Translations under genes and position numbers: made by a program
Shown here: piece after piece, positions 1 through 9,002 of the stretch
Position numbering within the stretch: position 1 is the stretch's first letter
Layout of the letters: the number at the start of each line of letters is the position of its first letter
Notes under the pieces: generated by a model
Seen by the model: only the letters and a program-made list of their open reading frames with translations
Told to the model about the DNA's origin: nothing
The model's database searches: none
Assembly: GCF_001430825.1 (NCBI RefSeq)
Contig: NZ_CP010535.1
Span: 662,501-726,500, forward strand
From: Sediminicola sp. YIK13
Lineage (GTDB): Bacteria > Bacteroidota > Bacteroidia > Flavobacteriales > Flavobacteriaceae
Length of the DNA: 64,000 bases
Direction of reading: 5' to 3'

Positions 1-777
1 CATTGTAATTGCCATTGACTCCGCCTTAGAGATGTCATTAAGTTTTACATTGATATCGGTAATATAGTTTTCTGCTTCACCGAGTATGCGTTGTACCGTT
101 TTTAAGTTGGCATAACTTTGTACGTTGTCCAGATCGGCGATACCACTTTGGTACAACCCCACAATTTTTAACGGAAAGACATCGCCCGAAACAGTACTGA
201 TCTGCACCCTATCCCCAGGGGAGAGAGACATTTTTTTAGCCAATCCAGCTCCCAGAAGAATACCGTTGTCATTGTTTTTTAACGCAATGGGTGTGCCTTG
301 GATGATGTAATCCTGAATATTTGATAGTCGGACTTCTTCCATAATATCAATTCCTGTCAATTTCCCGCCCAATTCTATAGACCCTGATAAATAGAAGATT
401 TGTGCCCCCAATTGTGGGGTGGCGCCCAGAACGTTTTTGTCCGCTTTTAAATACTGGATTATGGGCACGGCATTGTGGATTTTTTTTTGGGCCTGCTTGG
501 GCTTGATGGAATGCACTACATTAAAAGTGTTCGCATAATCTTCATAAAGACCTATGGGTTGTTTTTCACTTGGTTCTATTTCATTGTAAATATGGATATG
601 TGGGGTTTGATTGAGGATCAGATCGTCCAGCATACTATTTAGTCCCGTCATAAAACTTACCAAGGTAATATAAGCGCCTATCCCAAAAGTGACCCCAAGT
701 GAAGCGGTAATGGTAGATTTCATCTTGGTGGTAAGATGTGTCTTTGCAATTCCTAAAATGACTTTCCAATTGGTCAT
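1..777 (-). CDS. ABC transporter permease, FtsX/MacB type (partial, runs off left edge)
   Basis: The first 259 codons of an inner-membrane permease are present and the C-terminus lies outside the window. The N-terminus (MTNWKVILGIAKTHLTTK) leads into a hydrophobic segment at about residues 22-45. A soluble periplasmic MacB-like core domain follows, as in the FtsX/LolC/MacB family. There is no ATPase domain in the visible part, so a separate ABC ATPase is expected further left. The ATG at 775-777 overlaps the stop of the adaptor gene by the ATGA arrangement, so the two are translationally coupled. With the protease and adaptor upstream it forms an operon read from the promoter near 2970. The substrate cannot be told from sequence. 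Confidence 0.85.
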   Translation of the reverse strand, partial: MTNWKVILGIAKTHLTTKMKSTITASLGVTFGIGAYITLVSFMTGLNSMLDDLILNQTPHIHIYNEIEPSEKQPIGLYEDYANTFNVVHSIKPKQAQKKIHNAVPIIQYLKADKNVLGATPQLGAQIFYLSGSIELGGKLTGIDIMEEVRLSNIQDYIIQGTPIALKNNDNGILLGAGLAKKMSLSPGDRVQISTVSGDVFPLKIVGLYQSGIADLDNVQSYANLKTVQRILGEAENYITDINVKLNDISKAESMAITM

Positions 778-1856
778 TTTTCTGGTTTTAGTAATTCAGT
801 TTCTTTGGTTATTCCGGATAAGATTTCCACCCGTTCCAAATTTTGTAAGCCAATAGAAACCACAACGGATCCTTCCGAGGTCCTTACCTTGTTCCCTTCC
901 ATAAGATACTCTTTGGGGATGGTAAGGGTATGTTCTTTTTCTGCAACAATAATATTTCCCTCCCCCGAAAGTCCTGGATACAATACCTTGGGAGGAGATA
1001 CAAATTCAGCTTCAATTTTAAAGGTTTGGGAACGTTCCTCTTTCCTAGGGTAGATTTTACTGATCTTGGCTTCAAAAACATCGGATCCGTAGGCATCAAG
1101 AGTGATGAGGGCTCTTAATCCCAAGGCTATTTTTACAATATCCACTTCATCCACCAACATTTCAATTATAAAATCATCATCCTTACCTATGGCGGCAATT
1201 GGTTCCATAGTACTGACCAGCTCCCCAGGATTTTTGAACAGGGCATATACCTTCCCGTTAATTTTGCTTTCTACCGTAAAATCCTCCGTGTTTATCAAGG
1301 AAGTTCTATAGCTATTCTTAGCTTGTTCCAATTGGGTCTTCAGCTCATTTTTGGTTCGGTTGTATTTCGTCTGTAGCAGTTGTAGTTGATTGGTTGAAAG
1401 TTCAAAATTTAATTTTTTGGTGTCGTATTCCAATTTGGACCCTATCTTTTGTTTCCAAAGGGCCTCTTGTCTGAAAAAATTTATGGAATCGTTCCGGTAG
1501 CGCAAACGGGCTGCATTCATTTCGTCCTGAATGTCCCTCAAAATTGCATAATTGCCCTGATAATTTTCCTGGGCCAATTTCACATTGAGACGGGCATTTT
1601 CTGTATTTAATTTCGGAGATGTATTTATAATCTGTAAAATGGGCGCCCCTTTTTTTACCAGATCACCCTCTTCAACCAAGTTGATATCCAAGATGCCATT
1701 AACGGCCGAATATACCTGGTAGAGACTATCGGGTTGTATGGTAACTGATGAATATACAGATTCTGTCATTTTGATTTCCACAGGACGTACTATTTCTTGT
1801 TTTTTACCACAAGAGACTAAAAGCAGGAGACAGGGTATGGCTTTTTTGAGTAGCAT
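774..1856 (-). CDS. periplasmic adaptor (HlyD/MacA-like membrane fusion lipoprotein)
   Basis: This 360-residue protein begins with a lipoprotein signal: Lys-Lys, a hydrophobic run, then the lipobox LVSC at residues 13-16. A biotinyl-lipoyl-like half follows, then a long helical hairpin at about residues 75-200 rich in Gln, Asn and Leu, the second lipoyl half, and a beta-barrel domain. That is the order in membrane fusion proteins of MacAB-type tripartite exporters. It would bridge the ABC permease encoded directly downstream (4-base overlap) and an outer membrane channel. Its start lies 5 bases after the stop of the site-2 protease, so the three genes form one operon. The exported substrate is unknown. 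Confidence 0.88.
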   Translation of the reverse strand: MLLKKAIPCLLLLVSCGKKQEIVRPVEIKMTESVYSSVTIQPDSLYQVYSAVNGILDINLVEEGDLVKKGAPILQIINTSPKLNTENARLNVKLAQENYQGNYAILRDIQDEMNAARLRYRNDSINFFRQEALWKQKIGSKLEYDTKKLNFELSTNQLQLLQTKYNRTKNELKTQLEQAKNSYRTSLINTEDFTVESKINGKVYALFKNPGELVSTMEPIAAIGKDDDFIIEMLVDEVDIVKIALGLRALITLDAYGSDVFEAKISKIYPRKEERSQTFKIEAEFVSPPKVLYPGLSGEGNIIVAEKEHTLTIPKEYLMEGNKVRTSEGSVVVSIGLQNLERVEILSGITKETELLKPEK

Positions 1857-1861
1857 TACAG

Positions 1862-2950
1862 TTATTGATTTGGATTGGATTTAAAGACAATGAATTCGCT
1901 GATATTGGTCATATCAATGGCTCCAACCAATTCATTATTATGTGTGACGGGATAAAAAGTGCTTTTTTCATTCCTTATATTTTCTAAAACTGAGGTAATT
2001 GCTTGTGTTATATCTACAGTTTTAATATCCTTTTGCATAACATCCTTGATCAATACAGATGGCTTATTGGCGTTTTTAACAATATCCTTATGATATAATA
2101 CTCCTGCAATTTGATTGTTATCCATGACCACAAAATCCTTTTCTGTACTTGCCAATACCGCATTTATCGCTTGTTGGATAGTATCTTGCGGATGAAGCAG
2201 GGTAAGTTTGGTAAGCATGGCCTCCTCAACAATATGGCCTTCCAAAATAGATTGGTTTTTTACCATTTGGTTCTCTCCATAGGCCCCTACAAAAATGAAC
2301 AAGGCTATCAATATTAGAAATGGATTGAAGAAAACCCCGAGCATGAAAAATAAAACGGCCAATACCTGCCCCAAGCTGGAGGCAATCTCTGTTGCCTTCA
2401 CCCGGCCCAATTTAAATGCCAAAAGGGATCTTAAAACCCTTCCACCATCCATGGGAAAGGCAGGGATCATATTAAATAACACCAACATAATATTGGCTAA
2501 AAATAGAAATAAGAGTAGGCTTTGAAAACCGGAAGTGTTTAAAAAATCTTCCATCCCAGAAGGATCCATACTCATATAGTTTTCAAAGGGAATAAAGAAC
2601 GATAGCAGTATGGCAATCAGTACATTTACGGCTGGGCCTGCCAATGCTACGAATAGCTCCTGTACAGGTTTTTCTGGTATTTTTTCTAAAAGAGCTACTC
2701 CTCCGATAGGTAATAATGTTATTTTTTTTGTGCCGACCCCAAATCTTTTGGCTGTAAGTGCATGACCCAATTCGTGGAGTACCACACATAAAAATAGAAT
2801 TAGTATAATAAGTATATTCAAGAGTGACGAATTCAGGTTTCCCCCTTGTTGGAGGTCGAGAAATACTACCCATATCAATAAAAAGGAAAATGTCCAGTGT
2901 ATTTCTATTTTTATTCCGGCAATTTTGCCAAGTTGCAGTACTCCTTTCAT
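1862..2950 (-). CDS. site-2 protease family (M50B) with C-terminal CBS pair
   Basis: This 362-residue integral membrane zinc protease has the metal site HELGH at residues 59-63 inside a transmembrane segment. The second ligand motif is NMIPAFPMDGGR at about 160-171, with Asp168 the expected third zinc ligand. Four to six hydrophobic segments cover residues 20-235. Two CBS motifs at about 245-355 should bind adenine nucleotides and could link proteolysis to energy charge. Other M50B proteases with CBS domains cut membrane-bound regulators, but the substrate here is unknown. It is first in the operon with the adaptor and ABC permease. Its start lies about 11 bases after the predicted transcription start of the palindrome-associated promoter shared with pfkB. 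Confidence 0.92.
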   Translation of the reverse strand: MKGVLQLGKIAGIKIEIHWTFSFLLIWVVFLDLQQGGNLNSSLLNILIILILFLCVVLHELGHALTAKRFGVGTKKITLLPIGGVALLEKIPEKPVQELFVALAGPAVNVLIAILLSFFIPFENYMSMDPSGMEDFLNTSGFQSLLLFLFLANIMLVLFNMIPAFPMDGGRVLRSLLAFKLGRVKATEIASSLGQVLAVLFFMLGVFFNPFLILIALFIFVGAYGENQMVKNQSILEGHIVEEAMLTKLTLLHPQDTIQQAINAVLASTEKDFVVMDNNQIAGVLYHKDIVKNANKPSVLIKDVMQKDIKTVDITQAITSVLENIRNEKSTFYPVTHNNELVGAIDMTNISEFIVFKSNPNQ

Positions 2951-2965
2951 TTAATTTCTTTTTTG

Positions 2966-3040
2966 TGAAAGTAGAGACAACCTAATATTTTAGAAATGAC
3001 AACCGTCATGTATATCTTCGATGGTTGGGGATACTTTTGA
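2966..3040. promoter_or_regulatory. shared divergent promoter with TGAY-N4-RTCA box (M50 operon and pfkB)
   Basis: The palindrome TGACAACCGTCA is at 2997-3008. On the minus strand the -7 element TACTTTCA (2973-2966) starts 29.5 bases from its centre. On the plus strand TACTTTTG (3033-3040), a perfect TAnnTTTG, starts 30.5 bases away. One Crp/Fnr-type dimer could thus activate both directions. Seen: the palindrome and both elements. Inferred: the binding protein. Confidence 0.65.
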
Positions 3041-3091
3041 CCTAAAGATGCATTTATGTTATAAAATCAACGTCTTACTATTTAGAATCAT

Positions 3092-4036
3092 ATGAAAAGG
3101 ATATTCACCCTAACCATGAACCCCGCCTTGGACAAAAGTACCTCGGTAGCAGGAGTGCTGCCCTTTAAAAAGCTGCGCTGTAAGGTCCCAATATATGAGC
3201 CGGGGGGCGGAGGCATTAATGTTTCCAGGGCAATTAAAAAATTAGAAGGGTCCTCAGTGGCTATTTATCTTTCTGGCGGACCAACGGGGGAACATATGAA
3301 GGAACTATTGACCATGGAAGGGATAGCCCAAAAAATCATGACAATAGAAGAATGGACAAGAGAAAATTTAGCAGTGACGGATACTACAAACGAACAACAG
3401 TTTCGCTTTGGTATGCCCGGGCCGAAAGTGCAGGATACCGAATGGCAACAGGTTTTGGAAGATTTGCCCTTGCTTTTAAATGAAGGAGATTACCTAGTGG
3501 CCAGTGGCAGTCTCTCACCAAATATCCCAGTTGATTTTTATGCCCGGGTGGCCAAAATTGCGCTTGAAAAAAAAGCCAGGATGGTTTTAGATACGTCAGG
3601 TGAAGCCCTGGAAATAGGAGCCAAAACTGGAGTCTTTTTGCTAAAGCCCAATTTAGGGGAACTCAGTTCCCTTTGTGGTGTATCACGAATTACCACACAG
3701 AATCTGGAATCCTTGGCTTTAAAATTTATAAAGGAGCATAACTGTACCGTACTGGTGGTTTCCATGGGTCCCAAAGGTGCCATGTTGGTGACAGTCAAAG
3801 GGAGCGAACATATCCCAGCCCCAACCGTACAACATGTCAGCAGTATTGGAGCAGGGGACAGCATGGTCGCTGGAATGGTACTGCGCTTGGCATCTGGTGA
3901 TTCTTTTGGTGAAATGGTTAGATATGGCGTGGCATGTGGAACAGCAGCTACCATGACACCGGGTACACAATTGTGTCAAAAAGAAGATGTAGATAAGTTG
4001 TACCAGTGGTTGACACAACAAAAGACCTTTAAATAA
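3092..4036 (+). CDS. pfkB: 6-phosphofructokinase II (PfkB family)
   Basis: This 314-residue cytoplasmic ribokinase-fold sugar kinase phosphorylates fructose 6-phosphate to fructose 1,6-bisphosphate in glycolysis. The N-terminal substrate motif EPGGGGINVSRAI spans residues 36-48. The ATP site and catalytic motif GAGDSMVAG spans 253-261, with Asp256 the expected base. Overall it follows Escherichia coli Pfk-2 closely, including the conserved KLRC stretch and a matching length (309 residues there). Tagatose-6-phosphate or 1-phosphofructokinase activity is the alternative in this family. It sits behind the shared stress promoter and ahead of pta-ackA, which suggests boosted glycolytic ATP supply under low energy. 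Confidence 0.9.
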   Translation: MKRIFTLTMNPALDKSTSVAGVLPFKKLRCKVPIYEPGGGGINVSRAIKKLEGSSVAIYLSGGPTGEHMKELLTMEGIAQKIMTIEEWTRENLAVTDTTNEQQFRFGMPGPKVQDTEWQQVLEDLPLLLNEGDYLVASGSLSPNIPVDFYARVAKIALEKKARMVLDTSGEALEIGAKTGVFLLKPNLGELSSLCGVSRITTQNLESLALKFIKEHNCTVLVVSMGPKGAMLVTVKGSEHIPAPTVQHVSSIGAGDSMVAGMVLRLASGDSFGEMVRYGVACGTAATMTPGTQLCQKEDVDKLYQWLTQQKTFK

Positions 4037-4141
4037 CCCCAAATTTTCTAAAAATCTATAAACTTGGAGCATAGAATTTTAGTATCTTTTCTGCTGTTGG
4101 TGAAAATAAAAACCTAAATAACTTCAAACTGTTGATTACTA

Positions 4142-6235
4142 ATGAGTAAAGCAATTTATATAGCCACTACTGGTCCCAATAGTGGTAAATCAATCATATC
4201 CTTGGGCCTCATGCAAATGTTATTGGGCAAGGCTGCAAAAGTGGGCTATTTTAGGCCAATCATCGATGACTTTCTGCCAGGACAAATGGATAATCATATA
4301 AAAACAATGATTACTTATTTTGATTTGGAATTAGAATTCGAGGATGCATATGCCTATACCAGAAGTCAGATTATCCAAAAAAAAAATAAGGGGAAAGAGG
4401 ATGAGATCATCAGTAAGATCATTGGAAAATATAAGGCTATTGAGGACCGGTTTGATTTTATGTTGGTTGAGGGTACCGATTTCTCTGGGGAAGACAATAT
4501 CATTGAATGGGATATTAATGTATTAATGGCCAAAAACCTCGGTATTCCCACGATCCTACTATCTAGCGGCGTAGGAAAAACTCTTGAAGATTTAATTGGG
4601 AACATACAGATCGCCTATGATTCCTTTAAGGAAAAGGGAGTGGAGGTATTGTCCGTAGTGGCAAATAAGGTGGATCCGGACTATTTGGATTCCGTAAAAG
4701 ACGGCCTCATAGCAAACCTGCCTTCTGAGGTTTTGGTAAATGTAATACCATTAAATCCGGTGTTAGCCAATCCCACGATCAAAGAAATTGTGGAAGAATT
4801 GGATGGCAAAGTACTTTTTGGGGAAGCTTATTTAAACAACCAGGCTGGGTACTTCAGCGTTGGGGCCATGCAATTAAGGAATTATTTGACTCATTTAAAA
4901 AGTAATAGTTTGGTGATAACCCCTGGCGATAGGGCAGATATCATACTCGGGGCTCTTCAAGCTAACCTTTCCGCTAATTACCCCATGATATCAGGAATAG
5001 TGCTCACAGGCGGACTATTACCCGAAGAATCCATTATTAAGCTGATTGAAGGGCTTTCCGAAATTGTTCCCATCATTTCCGTGCAAGGGGGGACCTATTC
5101 CATTACCAATCGAATTGGGGACATTAGGCCTCGGATGTATGCTGAGAACTTACAGAAGATCACGACATCCATTCACGCTTTTCAGAACTATGTAGAGGTA
5201 AATGCCCTGGAAGAAAGGTTAATTACCTTTAAGGCTTCGGGGATCACCCCTAGGATGTTCCAGTACAATCTGGTCAAAAGAGCCCAATCCATTAAAAAAC
5301 ACATTGTATTGCCGGAAGGCATGGATGATCGCATTTTGATGGCCACAAAGGAATTGGTCGATACCAATACCGTTGATATTACTTTGTTGGGCGATCCGAA
5401 GGAAATCATTGATAAAATTGCTAGAATGGATTTGGGATTGGACCTGGAAAAAATTTCTATTGTCTTGCCCACCGAATCCGCATATTTTGAGGATTATGCC
5501 AAAACGTTGTACGAGTTGCGAAAACATAAAAATCTAAACCTGGCCATGGCCCGTGACCTGATGGAGGATCCTTCTTATTTTGGAACCATGATGGTCTATA
5601 AGGGACATGCGGACGGAATGGTTTCGGGAGCGGTGAACACCACCCAACATACCATTAGACCGGCACTGCAATTTATAAAGACCAAACCGGGGATTTCTGT
5701 GGTGTCCTCTGTCTTTTTTATGTGCTTGGAGGATAGGGTCACTGTTTTTGGCGATTGCGCCATCAATCCCAACCCAACCGCTGAAGAATTGGCCCAGATT
5801 ACTATTTTATCTGCGGAGACAAGTTTGGCATTTGGGATAGAACCAAAAGTGGCCATGCTTTCTTATTCTTCCGGTGCCTCTGGGATAGGGGAGGATGTGG
5901 ATAAGGTAAGGAGGGCTACAGAGCTGGTAAAAAAAATGAAACCAGATTTAAAAATAGAGGGTCCCATACAGTACGATGCAGCGGTGGACATTAAAGTTGG
6001 TAAGACCAAACTACCCGATTCTGAGGTTGCGGGCCAAGCAAGTGTGTTTATTTTTCCTGATTTAAATACTGGGAACAATACGTATAAGGCCGTACAAAGA
6101 GAAACAGGAGCCTTGGCCATTGGCCCAGTTTTACAGGGGTTGAACAAGCCTGTAAATGATTTGAGCCGTGGTTGTACCGTAAATGATATTTTTAACACCG
6201 TAGTGATCACTGCCATCCAAGCGCAGGGCATATAA
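4142..6235 (+). CDS. pta: phosphate acetyltransferase
   Basis: This 697-residue enzyme converts acetyl-CoA and phosphate to acetyl phosphate and CoA. It has the long three-domain architecture of E. coli Pta (714 residues): an N-terminal P-loop region (TGPNSGKS, residues 10-17), a middle DRTGG domain at about 210-330, and the C-terminal PTA/PTB catalytic domain from about 375 (HIVLPEGMDDRIL onward). ackA follows after 12 bases, so acetyl phosphate is passed on to make ATP. No palindromic box of the local kind precedes it, so it may have its own promoter or be read through from pfkB 105 bases upstream. Confidence 0.96.
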   Translation: MSKAIYIATTGPNSGKSIISLGLMQMLLGKAAKVGYFRPIIDDFLPGQMDNHIKTMITYFDLELEFEDAYAYTRSQIIQKKNKGKEDEIISKIIGKYKAIEDRFDFMLVEGTDFSGEDNIIEWDINVLMAKNLGIPTILLSSGVGKTLEDLIGNIQIAYDSFKEKGVEVLSVVANKVDPDYLDSVKDGLIANLPSEVLVNVIPLNPVLANPTIKEIVEELDGKVLFGEAYLNNQAGYFSVGAMQLRNYLTHLKSNSLVITPGDRADIILGALQANLSANYPMISGIVLTGGLLPEESIIKLIEGLSEIVPIISVQGGTYSITNRIGDIRPRMYAENLQKITTSIHAFQNYVEVNALEERLITFKASGITPRMFQYNLVKRAQSIKKHIVLPEGMDDRILMATKELVDTNTVDITLLGDPKEIIDKIARMDLGLDLEKISIVLPTESAYFEDYAKTLYELRKHKNLNLAMARDLMEDPSYFGTMMVYKGHADGMVSGAVNTTQHTIRPALQFIKTKPGISVVSSVFFMCLEDRVTVFGDCAINPNPTAEELAQITILSAETSLAFGIEPKVAMLSYSSGASGIGEDVDKVRRATELVKKMKPDLKIEGPIQYDAAVDIKVGKTKLPDSEVAGQASVFIFPDLNTGNNTYKAVQRETGALAIGPVLQGLNKPVNDLSRGCTVNDIFNTVVITAIQAQGI

Positions 6236-6247
6236 GAAATTTAGAAT

Positions 6248-7441
6248 ATGAAAATATTGATATTGAATTCCGGAAGCTCTTCTATCAAATACCAATTGAT
6301 AGATATGCCTTCAGAGGAAGTATTATGCAAGGGGTTAGTAGAGAGGATAGGATCCAAAGAAGCTTTGTTTCAATATAAAACAGCTAAGGTAAACGTTGAG
6401 GAAACCCTGCAAATAAACACGCACAAACAAGGATTACAACATATAGCCGCGTTGTTGGTGGATTCAAAAAAAGGCATCGTGGGTCAAGCCAATGAAATAC
6501 AGGTGATAGGCCATCGGGTGGTCCATGGTGGTACCACATTTTCGGCCCCAACCATGGTGACCCCCTTTGTAAAAGATAAAATAAAAGATCTTTTTGCATT
6601 GGCGCCATTGCACAATCCCCATAATTGGGAAGGATTGGATCTTGCCGAAGAAATTTTTCCAGAAGCAAAACAAGTTGCCGTCTTTGACACAGCCTTTCAT
6701 CAAACCTTACCATTCAAGGCTAAAAAGTATGCCATCCCAAATCATTTATATGACGAGCATAAAATACAAGTGTATGGCTTTCATGGAATAAGTCATCAAT
6801 ATGTTTCTAGAGCTACCATTAACCATCTAAATAAGCCAAAATCAAAAATCATTTGTATCCACCTCGGAAATGGCTGTAGTATCACCGCAGTGGTAGATGG
6901 GGTAAGTGTAGATCACAGTTTGGGTTTTACCCCTGCAAACGGACTTATTATGGGATCTAGAAGTGGCGACATAGACCATTCCATAATATTTTATTTAGTG
7001 GAAACGCTAGGGTATGATCTAAAAGAGGTGAACCGTATGTTGCTAAAGGACAGCGGAATGAAAGGTCTTACCGGCTTCAACGATTTAAGAGACGTTCAAG
7101 CAGCCGCAGAAAAAGGTGATATTGCTTCTGATCTCGCGCTGGAAATGAACGCCTACAGGATCAAAAAATATATAGGGGCATATGCCACGGCAATGAACGG
7201 CTTGGATGCCATAGTATTTACAGCAGGCGTTGGTGAAAATTCAAGTGAGCTTAGAAAACGGGTATGTACAGGAATGGATTTTTTGGGCATTCTCATGGAT
7301 GATGGGGCCAACGAAAAAAGAGAAGCAGGAATCCATGAATTGCATACATCTGATTCCCCAGTAAAAATTTTGGTAGTGCCCACTAATGAGGAGCTCGAAA
7401 TAGCCAAACAATCCTTTAAATTGGTTTCCCTTATTACATAA
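6248..7441 (+). CDS. ackA: acetate kinase
   Basis: This 397-residue cytoplasmic ASKHA-fold enzyme makes ATP and acetate from acetyl phosphate and ADP. The N-terminal signature LNSGSSSIKY is at residues 5-14. The second family signature lies in the region containing FDTAFH and YGFHGISH, and the phosphate and adenosine motifs (HLGNGCS, GENS) follow. Length is typical of the family. The gene is 12 bases behind pta, a standard overflow and fermentation operon giving substrate-level ATP when respiration is limited. Confidence 0.97.
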   Translation: MKILILNSGSSSIKYQLIDMPSEEVLCKGLVERIGSKEALFQYKTAKVNVEETLQINTHKQGLQHIAALLVDSKKGIVGQANEIQVIGHRVVHGGTTFSAPTMVTPFVKDKIKDLFALAPLHNPHNWEGLDLAEEIFPEAKQVAVFDTAFHQTLPFKAKKYAIPNHLYDEHKIQVYGFHGISHQYVSRATINHLNKPKSKIICIHLGNGCSITAVVDGVSVDHSLGFTPANGLIMGSRSGDIDHSIIFYLVETLGYDLKEVNRMLLKDSGMKGLTGFNDLRDVQAAAEKGDIASDLALEMNAYRIKKYIGAYATAMNGLDAIVFTAGVGENSSELRKRVCTGMDFLGILMDDGANEKREAGIHELHTSDSPVKILVVPTNEELEIAKQSFKLVSLIT

Positions 7442-7452
7442 TATGTCTTAAT

Positions 7453-7475
7453 TCAGAGGCCAATTGTTCCTCTGA
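7453..7475 (+). terminator. possible stem-loop terminator after ackA
   Basis: A 7-base stem, TCAGAGG with CCTCTGA, closes a 9-base loop just after the ackA stop. There is no T-run behind it, so it may stabilise the message end rather than terminate intrinsically. Confidence 0.3.
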
Positions 7476-7501
7476 CTTTAAGAAAATCTGAGAATTTGAT
7501 A

Positions 7502-7544
7502 TGATTTTTATCATTTTAAAGACCTTCGCTTTAAAATAGCTTTG
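7502..7544 (+). promoter_or_regulatory. TGAY-N4-RTCA box with -7 element, upstream of the MgtC/DUF4010 gene
   Basis: The perfect palindrome TGATTTTTATCA (7502-7513) is followed, 29.5 bases from its centre, by TAGCTTTG (7537-7544), an exact TAnnTTTG match. Inferred transcription starts near 7549, giving a leader of about 125 bases. Confidence 0.65.
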
Positions 7545-7673
7545 GTTTTATAGGCAATGGTATGATATTATTTGTGCCACAGGTTTTTCAAATCGGCAAG
7601 ACCTTTCCTTTTTGCTGTCTTTATAATGGCAGTAAATAATTAAATATGAACTCTATTTTAACTTTTAGAACCT

Positions 7674-8969
7674 ATGATGGATGGCTTTATCGTGCAAAAT
7701 GAACTTCTGAAGCTCACCGAGATGGAGTTTTTGTATAGAATGTTGGTAGCCGCAGGAATTGGTTTTGTTTTAGGATTGGAACGGGAGTTCTCCAAACATT
7801 CTGAAAAGGAAGAAATTTTCGCTGGTGTACGCACGTTTACCATTGTTTCGCTTTTTGGTTTTATAGCTGCGTTATTGAGTTTTGTGTTGAATGAATGGGT
7901 ATTTGCCATAGGGTTCTTAGGTGTTGTTTTTTTGGTAGGGTTGGCCTATTGGATCGAAGCCAATAAAGGGAAGACGGGGGGGACGACCGAATTTGCTACT
8001 ATTTTTACCTATTTGCTGGGTGGGCTCACCCTATTGGGTTTTTTAACGGAAAGCCTGGCATTTATGGTGATTGTAGTGGTCATTTTGTCCCTCAAGGTTA
8101 AATTAAAAAACATTATTGGCCAGTTGACGCAAGAAGAAATTTATGCCTTTGTCAGATTTGTCGTAATTGGTCTGTTGATTTTACCATTTTTACCCGATAA
8201 GGATTATGGGGTGTTTAATGTGATCAATCCCAGAGAAATAGGATGGGTAGTAGTATTGACCTCTGGTATTGGATTTGTTGGTTATATCCTCATGAAATTT
8301 TTAGGGGCCGATAGGGGAATATTATTTACAGGTATATTTGGTGGGATGGTCTCCAGTACGGTGGTAACATGGACATTTTCAAAGAAAAGTAAAGAAGCAC
8401 CTTCTCTATCCAGTAACTATGCCATGGGGATATTTGCAGCTGCAACTATAATGATCGTCAGGGTCGCCGTTCTAGTTTTTATTTTTAATAAAGCCTTATT
8501 GGAAGGACTGACGGTCCCTTTATTGGTTTTATTGTTTACAGGACTTGGGGTTACTTTCTTCTTTTACAATAAAAAAACATCAAAAGAGCGCTTAACGGAA
8601 TCTCTGCCTCTAGGCCAGCCTCTTAATATTAGGGATGCCCTTTTTTTTGGGGCATTATATACAGGGATTTTAATTTTGGTAAGTTACGCCAGCAGTGAAT
8701 ATGGGGATAAGGGAATTTATATTTCAAGTGCTATAAGTGCCTTGACAGATATTGATGCGATTACTATATCCGTATCTAAGTTGGGGGGTGAAACCCTTGC
8801 TGTTTTATCAGCGCAGATAGCCATTATTTTGGCTACATTAGCCAATACCGTAGTAAAAATAGGCCTGGCCTTATGGAATGGCAGCCCCTTATTAAAAAAG
8901 TACATACTCTTTGGCTATGGGCTTATCTTCCTATCAGGCTTGGTAGGCTTTTTTATCCTAAGGAGTTAA
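7674..8969 (+). CDS. MgtC/SapB family membrane protein with DUF4010
   Basis: This 431-residue polytopic inner-membrane protein has about 12 hydrophobic segments. The N-terminal MgtC-like part carries the family signature GIGFVLGLERE at residues 28-38. The rest matches the DUF4010 arrangement, with a conserved TDIDAITIS stretch near residues 360-368. MgtC relatives affect membrane energetics, magnesium homeostasis or ATP synthase control, but the function of the DUF4010 form is not established. Two adjacent ATG codons (7674 and 7677) are possible starts. The upstream box puts it in the local regulon. The patatin gene follows after 33 bases and is probably co-transcribed. Confidence 0.85.
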   Translation: MMDGFIVQNELLKLTEMEFLYRMLVAAGIGFVLGLEREFSKHSEKEEIFAGVRTFTIVSLFGFIAALLSFVLNEWVFAIGFLGVVFLVGLAYWIEANKGKTGGTTEFATIFTYLLGGLTLLGFLTESLAFMVIVVVILSLKVKLKNIIGQLTQEEIYAFVRFVVIGLLILPFLPDKDYGVFNVINPREIGWVVVLTSGIGFVGYILMKFLGADRGILFTGIFGGMVSSTVVTWTFSKKSKEAPSLSSNYAMGIFAAATIMIVRVAVLVFIFNKALLEGLTVPLLVLLFTGLGVTFFFYNKKTSKERLTESLPLGQPLNIRDALFFGALYTGILILVSYASSEYGDKGIYISSAISALTDIDAITISVSKLGGETLAVLSAQIAIILATLANTVVKIGLALWNGSPLLKKYILFGYGLIFLSGLVGFFILRS

Positions 8970-9002
8970 TTAGTAACGACAAGATCGTAAATAGTTTTGA
9001 TT

